Assembly: GCF_000382205.1 (NCBI RefSeq)
Contig: NZ_KB907789.1
Location: forward strand, 186,001-250,000
Source: Dyadobacter beijingensis DSM 21582
GTDB taxonomy: Bacteria > Bacteroidota > Bacteroidia > Cytophagales > Spirosomataceae
Direction: 5' to 3'
DNA: 64,000 nt
The notes beneath the pieces were generated by a model. It saw only the letters and a program-made list of their open reading frames with translations. It was not told where the DNA came from and did no database searches. How positions within the stretch are numbered: position 1 is the first letter of the stretch; the number at the start of each line of letters is the position of its first letter. The position numbers were made by a program, and so were the translations under genes. Shown in pieces: positions 60,422 to 64,000 of this stretch.

Positions 60422-60916
60422 TCAGTTCAATGGCTTTTCGAGGATGTAATCGTTCATCCAGTAAGGCCCGATGGGAATGTCCTGCTCATCCACGACACTA
60501 AACCCCATTTTTTCATAAAAACTCCGGGCCTTGTTATAACGGTTCACATTCAGCGACAGCACCGTTCCTCCCCCAGCCTTCACGTAACTTTCAGTCTCGT
60601 GCAAAAGGTATTTACCCGCCCCCGTGCCTTGCGTCGCGGGGAGGACATATATTTTATGTAATTTAAACTTCCCCGGCCTCTCTTCCGAAACCGCCGAGAA
60701 GCCGACCGGGTCGCCGTCGCTGGTCAGGAGGAGGAAATGCTGGCCTGAATGCATTTGTTCGGTCAGGGATTCGGGCGAATATATTTTTTCAAACATATAA
60801 TCGATCTGTTCCTGGCTAAGAATGTCACGGTAAGTGGGTTCCCAGGTTTTTTCCTGAATTGTAATAATAGTTGGTATGTCCTCAACGGAGGCGTGCAGTG
60901 TTGCGAATGAAGGCAT
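60422..60916 (-). CDS. GNAT-family N-acetyltransferase
   Basis: 164-aa acetyltransferase. The fold shows TIITIQEKTWEPTYRDILSQEQIDYM at the start, the acetyl-CoA loop LPATQGTGAGKYLL (the Q/RxxGxG/A motif) and the C-terminal LNVNRYNKARSFYEKMGFSVVDEQDIPIG. ATG 60916 is chosen over a GTG 16 codons upstream. The substrate is unknown; the pattern is closest to the general RimI/YhhY-like group. It is convergent with trhO and divergent from surE, whose promoter overlaps its first codons. Confidence 0.9.
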   Translation of the reverse strand: MPSFATLHASVEDIPTIITIQEKTWEPTYRDILSQEQIDYMFEKIYSPESLTEQMHSGQHFLLLTSDGDPVGFSAVSEERPGKFKLHKIYVLPATQGTGAGKYLLHETESYVKAGGGTVLSLNVNRYNKARSFYEKMGFSVVDEQDIPIGPYWMNDYILEKPLN

Positions 60917-60930
60917 ATTGCTTAAATTTG
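60901..60930 (+). promoter_or_regulatory. Promoter of surE
   Basis: TTG (60901-60903), 19 bases, then TAAATTTG (60923-60930). Full consensus match. It gives a leader of about 98 bases; the -33 lies inside the first codons of the divergent GNAT gene. Confidence 0.6.
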
Positions 60931-61034
60931 GCAGCTTGAAAAGCGCAAGTAAATATTTATTCACCTAAAAACCTTGTTACTTCATCGGCAGAACGACGGC
61001 ATGAAAGCAGAAAGCACCCGATAAGTAGAAATAT

Positions 61035-61802
61035 ATGAAACCCCTCATTTTAGTTACAAATGACGACGGAATAACGTCAAAAGGAATCCGAACACTGGTT
61101 GAAATCATGCAGACGCTGGGCGAAGTGATCGTTGTCGCACCGAACAGCCCGCAATCCGGCATGGGCCACGCCATTACGATCGGTGAACCGCTCCGGCTGT
61201 ATTCCACCCATATTTTCGACGACGTTACAGAATACGAATGCTCGGGCACACCGGCCGACTGCGTAAAACTGGCCAAAAACTACGTGTTGCAGGACCGCAA
61301 GCCCGACCTTGTGGTAAGCGGTATCAACCACGGGAGCAACAGTTCGATCAGCGTGCTGTACTCCGGCACAATGTCGGCGGCCATTGAAGCGGCGATCGAG
61401 GGCATTCCCGCCATCGGCTTTTCGCTTTGCGATTTCAGGGAGGATGCGGATTTCAGCCACGCCGTTCCCTATATCAGGTCCATTACCGAGGAAGCATTGA
61501 AGAATGGTATTCCAAACGGCATTGCATTGAATGTGAACATTCCTGCGAAAACTGATCTGGCATTAAAAGGCGTGAAAGTTTGCCGCCAGGCTCATGCCAA
61601 ATGGCAGGAGAAATTCGACTACCGCGTGGACCCTAACGGTCGCGGCTACCTCTGGATGGCCGGCGAGTTTGTGAATTTCGATACGGAAAAAGAAGATACC
61701 GATGTCTGGGCACTGGATAACAATTATATTTCGGTGGTGCCATGTCAATATGATCTGACAGAGTATGAAGCGTTGAAAAAGCTATCGACCTGGGATTTGT
61801 AA
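61035..61802 (+). CDS. surE: 5'/3'-nucleotidase SurE
   Basis: 255-aa metal-dependent nucleotidase. The metal/active-site motif TNDDG lies at 8-12 (Asp10, Asp11), Ser41 in NSPQSGMGHAIT, and Asn98 in SGINHGSNSSISVLYSGT. SurE removes phosphate from nucleoside 5' and 3' monophosphates and is linked to stationary-phase survival. Length is normal. It is followed 13 bases later by the GH3-type gene, so the two form one operon. Confidence 0.96.
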   Translation: MKPLILVTNDDGITSKGIRTLVEIMQTLGEVIVVAPNSPQSGMGHAITIGEPLRLYSTHIFDDVTEYECSGTPADCVKLAKNYVLQDRKPDLVVSGINHGSNSSISVLYSGTMSAAIEAAIEGIPAIGFSLCDFREDADFSHAVPYIRSITEEALKNGIPNGIALNVNIPAKTDLALKGVKVCRQAHAKWQEKFDYRVDPNGRGYLWMAGEFVNFDTEKEDTDVWALDNNYISVVPCQYDLTEYEALKKLSTWDL

Positions 61803-61815
61803 TTTAACAACAGCT

Positions 61816-63384
61816 ATGGCATTAGTAGGCAGTTTATTAAAGAAAGGCATCCATTTCAGCAACATCGTTGCCAACCGCCGCAAGGCAAGTTTACATCAGC
61901 AGCAAAAGAAAACCCTGGCCAAATTGCTGGCCAAGGCCAGATATACCGAGTTCGGCGAAAAATATAATTTCGACGAGCTGCTTTCCACCATCCTGTTTGC
62001 CGAAAAAGGCGCATTCTATGAGCTCTACAAGCGCACGGTGCCCATTTACGACTACAACAAGATCTTCAACGAATGGTGGCATAAGTCGCTCGAAGGCGAG
62101 AAGGACGTGTGCTGGCCGGGTACGATCAAATATTATGCATTGAGTTCGGGCACATCAGAAGCCGCTTCCAAGCAGATTCCCGTCACGAAAGCGATGACGA
62201 AGGCCATTCAAAAGACCAGTATCCGTCAGATTTTGTCGTTGGGGCATTATAAGGACCTCCCGCCGGATTTGTACGAAAAGGGTTTCCTCATGCTCAGCGG
62301 CAGTACCAACCTGAACCCGCACGATACGGGCAGCCTTGCAGGCGATTTGAGTGGTATCCAGATCCAGCAGATTCCGCGCTGGTTCCGGCCATACTATAAG
62401 CCCGGACAGAAAATCGCCGCCCAGCGCGACTGGGGCCTGAAACTGGAAGAAATTACGAAGGTAGCCAGCGAATGGGACATCGGGTTCGTGGTGGGCGTGC
62501 CTGCGTGGATTCAACTGCTTTTTGAAAAGATCATCGCGCATTACCAGGTTAAAAACATCCACGAAATCTGGCCTAATTTGCAGGTTTTCGCGCACGGCGG
62601 CGTTTCTTTCGAACCTTACAGAAAAGGTTTCGAAAAGTTGCTCGGCAAGCCGATGCATTACATTAACACGTACCTCGCTTCGGAAGGCTTCATCGCCTAC
62701 CAGACGCGCCCCGGCGCAGAGGGAATGGAACTGGTGTGCGACAATGGCATTTTCTTCGAATTCATCCCTTTTACCCCTAAAAACTTCGATTCCGACGGTA
62801 CCATGCTCGATAATGCGGAAACGCTGATGATCGATGAGGTGGAGGAAGGCAAGGAATATGCATTACTGCTCTCGACCTGCTCGGGCGCGTGGCGCTACCT
62901 GATCGGCGATACCCTGAAATTCGTGGACAAGGCGCGGGGCGAAATCGTGATCACGGGCCGGACGAAGCATTACCTCAGCCTTTGCGGGGAGCACCTTTCG
63001 GTGGACAATATGAACAAGGCGATCGACCTCGTGTCGCGCGAGATGGGTATTTCGGTGAAAGAATTTACCGTTTGCGGCATTGAGCACGGCACCATGTTTG
63101 CGCACGACTGGTACGTGGGCGTGGAAGAATCGAATGTGGATGCGGAAGTTTTGAAACAAAAACTCGACGCCAAACTCGCCGAACTGAACGACGACTACGC
63201 CGTAGAGCGTCGTCACGCATTGAAGGAAGTGTTTGTAACGGTATTACCCAACCAGGCATTCTACGACTGGATGGAATCCAAAGGCAAGCTCGGCGGCCAG
63301 AACAAATTCCCGCGCGTCTTCAAGAAAGACCTGATCGGGGACTGGAAAAACTTCCTGAAAACGGAAGGCTACATTAAAGAATAA
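61816..63384 (+). CDS. GH3-family acyl-adenylate/amido synthetase
   Basis: 522-aa member of the GH3 auxin-responsive-promoter family, an adenylate-forming enzyme group that in plants joins carboxylic acids to amino acids. The ATP loop is SSGTSEAASKQIPVT (from 110), followed by LSGSTNLNPHDTGSLAGDLS and the C-terminal hinge GDTLKFVDKARGEIVITGRTKHYLSLCGEHLS. Bacterial members of this class are widespread in Bacteroidota, but their acids and amines are unknown. No signal peptide, so it is cytoplasmic. It ends two bases before the convergent LysE-type gene. Confidence 0.93.
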   Translation: MALVGSLLKKGIHFSNIVANRRKASLHQQQKKTLAKLLAKARYTEFGEKYNFDELLSTILFAEKGAFYELYKRTVPIYDYNKIFNEWWHKSLEGEKDVCWPGTIKYYALSSGTSEAASKQIPVTKAMTKAIQKTSIRQILSLGHYKDLPPDLYEKGFLMLSGSTNLNPHDTGSLAGDLSGIQIQQIPRWFRPYYKPGQKIAAQRDWGLKLEEITKVASEWDIGFVVGVPAWIQLLFEKIIAHYQVKNIHEIWPNLQVFAHGGVSFEPYRKGFEKLLGKPMHYINTYLASEGFIAYQTRPGAEGMELVCDNGIFFEFIPFTPKNFDSDGTMLDNAETLMIDEVEEGKEYALLLSTCSGAWRYLIGDTLKFVDKARGEIVITGRTKHYLSLCGEHLSVDNMNKAIDLVSREMGISVKEFTVCGIEHGTMFAHDWYVGVEESNVDAEVLKQKLDAKLAELNDDYAVERRHALKEVFVTVLPNQAFYDWMESKGKLGGQNKFPRVFKKDLIGDWKNFLKTEGYIKE

Positions 63385-63386
63385 CC

Positions 63387-64000
63387 TTACTTTAAAAAAT
63401 TGGTATAAGCAATCTGACAGGCGATGAGAATAAAAACCACGCCTGTCACTTTGTTAAATATCGTGACCACTTTCGGCGTGAACAGCTTTTTGAGCCTGTG
63501 CGCGAAAACGGCAATGGCGCTTTCCACCAAAAACACGGCAATGACGCTCGCTGCGAAAAACAATATCACCTGATTGAGATTGAAATGCAGGTTGGTGCGA
63601 ATGTAGGAAGCGATCGTCACCCAACTGATGAAATTCACCGGGTTAAGCCCGTTCAGCAAAAAGCCAGTCGTGAAATAGTACAGGAAATTGCCGAAGCGCG
63701 TTTGCGGCTCGGCGATCTGCGGCTGGCCTTTGATGATATTGCTCAAACCCAACGCGACAAGGAAAATGACACCTGCCCCGGCCATCCATTTCTGGAAATT
63801 GGGAATGTCGGGCAGCAATGCGGTCCCGAAAATCGCGAAGAAAACGAAAATGATGTCGCAGATAAAGACGCCGAAAGCGATTTTGATACCCGTGCGGTAC
63901 CCATTGTCTACGCTGTTTTGGACCAATGAAAAAAAGACGGTCCCGAAAGTAAGGCACAAAGCGACGCCTGTGAGCGTGCCGTAAAATAAAGCTTCGAGCA
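63387..64000 (-). CDS. LysE-family amino-acid exporter, 5' end cut
   Basis: 204 codons plus two bases; the start codon straddles the right edge (the window ends with its last two bases, TG on the minus strand, before LEALFYGTLTGVALCLTFG). Six hydrophobic segments as in LysE/RhtB transporters: VFICDIIFVFFAIFGTALL, WMAGAGVIFLVALGLSNII, the NPVNFISWVTIASYI motif, VILFFAASVIAVFLVESAI and VVFILIACQIAYTNF. The conserved NPxxxxFW-type motif is present in the form NPVNFISW. It probably exports an amino acid or small amine. In-frame internal TTG at 63959 is not the start. Confidence 0.9.
   Translation of the reverse strand, partial: LEALFYGTLTGVALCLTFGTVFFSLVQNSVDNGYRTGIKIAFGVFICDIIFVFFAIFGTALLPDIPNFQKWMAGAGVIFLVALGLSNIIKGQPQIAEPQTRFGNFLYYFTTGFLLNGLNPVNFISWVTIASYIRTNLHFNLNQVILFFAASVIAVFLVESAIAVFAHRLKKLFTPKVVTIFNKVTGVVFILIACQIAYTNFLK

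Overview
The window looks like chromosomal DNA of a Bacteroidota bacterium, most likely a Cytophagales member close to Dyadobacter/Spirosoma. This rests on three SusC/SusD pairs, two ECF-sigma/FecR regulatory pairs, a type-B type IX secretion (gliding-type) C-terminal domain, DUF3078 and WG-repeat proteins, moderately high GC, and promoters of the Bacteroidota type (TTG, 19-20 bases, TAnnTTTG). The genus is an inference from gene content. No phage, transposase, rRNA or CRISPR array is visible.

Left part (1-11948, all minus strand): one long transcription unit read right to left. It holds an ECF sigma factor, a FecR anti-sigma factor, a SusC with an N-terminal signalling (STN) domain, SusD, a secreted cyanophycinase-type S51 peptidase, a second SusC without STN, a second SusD, and the start of a membrane protein cut by the window edge. 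It reads as a peptide-polymer uptake locus, not a glycan locus. Next to it (12215-13442) is a broken secreted hydrolase gene that seems to have lost its catalytic middle.

13600-26606: the methionine importer metNIQ, a secreted rhodanese, a DUF6134/sterol-desaturase pair, two short-chain dehydrogenases (one lacking the catalytic Ser and Lys), a marR-rph pair (rifampin phosphotransferase) with a clear operator over its promoter, a DUF3078 protein, and a divergent MFS exporter/HxlR regulator pair.

26675-44507: a three-gene PepSY iron-type membrane cassette; a five-gene arsR operon (ArsR, SRPBCC, DoxX, YdeI-like, DUF4256) with two tandem operators; a sulfatase; an acyltransferase coupled to a serine-hydrolase lipoprotein; a CAP protein; a fused pectin methylesterase/alpha-beta esterase; a PQQ-type sugar dehydrogenase; an L,D-transpeptidase-like protein; a DUF3095 cyclase-like protein; a WG-repeat protein; a 30-unit heptanucleotide tandem repeat; and small ORFs.

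44477-57169: a T9SS type-B secreted protein, then a second sigma/FecR/SusC(STN)/SusD locus. It ends in a secreted amidohydrolase and a twin-arginine-type PLP enzyme of the SelA-like fold with an extra C-terminal beta domain. Two extracytoplasmic non-carbohydrate enzymes behind a SusCD pair suggest catabolism of an N-acylated amino compound outside the cytoplasm.

57211-64000: housekeeping-type genes: tRNA-Leu(GAG) with promoter and terminator, an XRE regulator, a small secreted protein, a deoxynucleoside kinase, trhO, a GNAT acetyltransferase, surE, a GH3-type adenylating enzyme, and a LysE-type exporter cut by the right edge.
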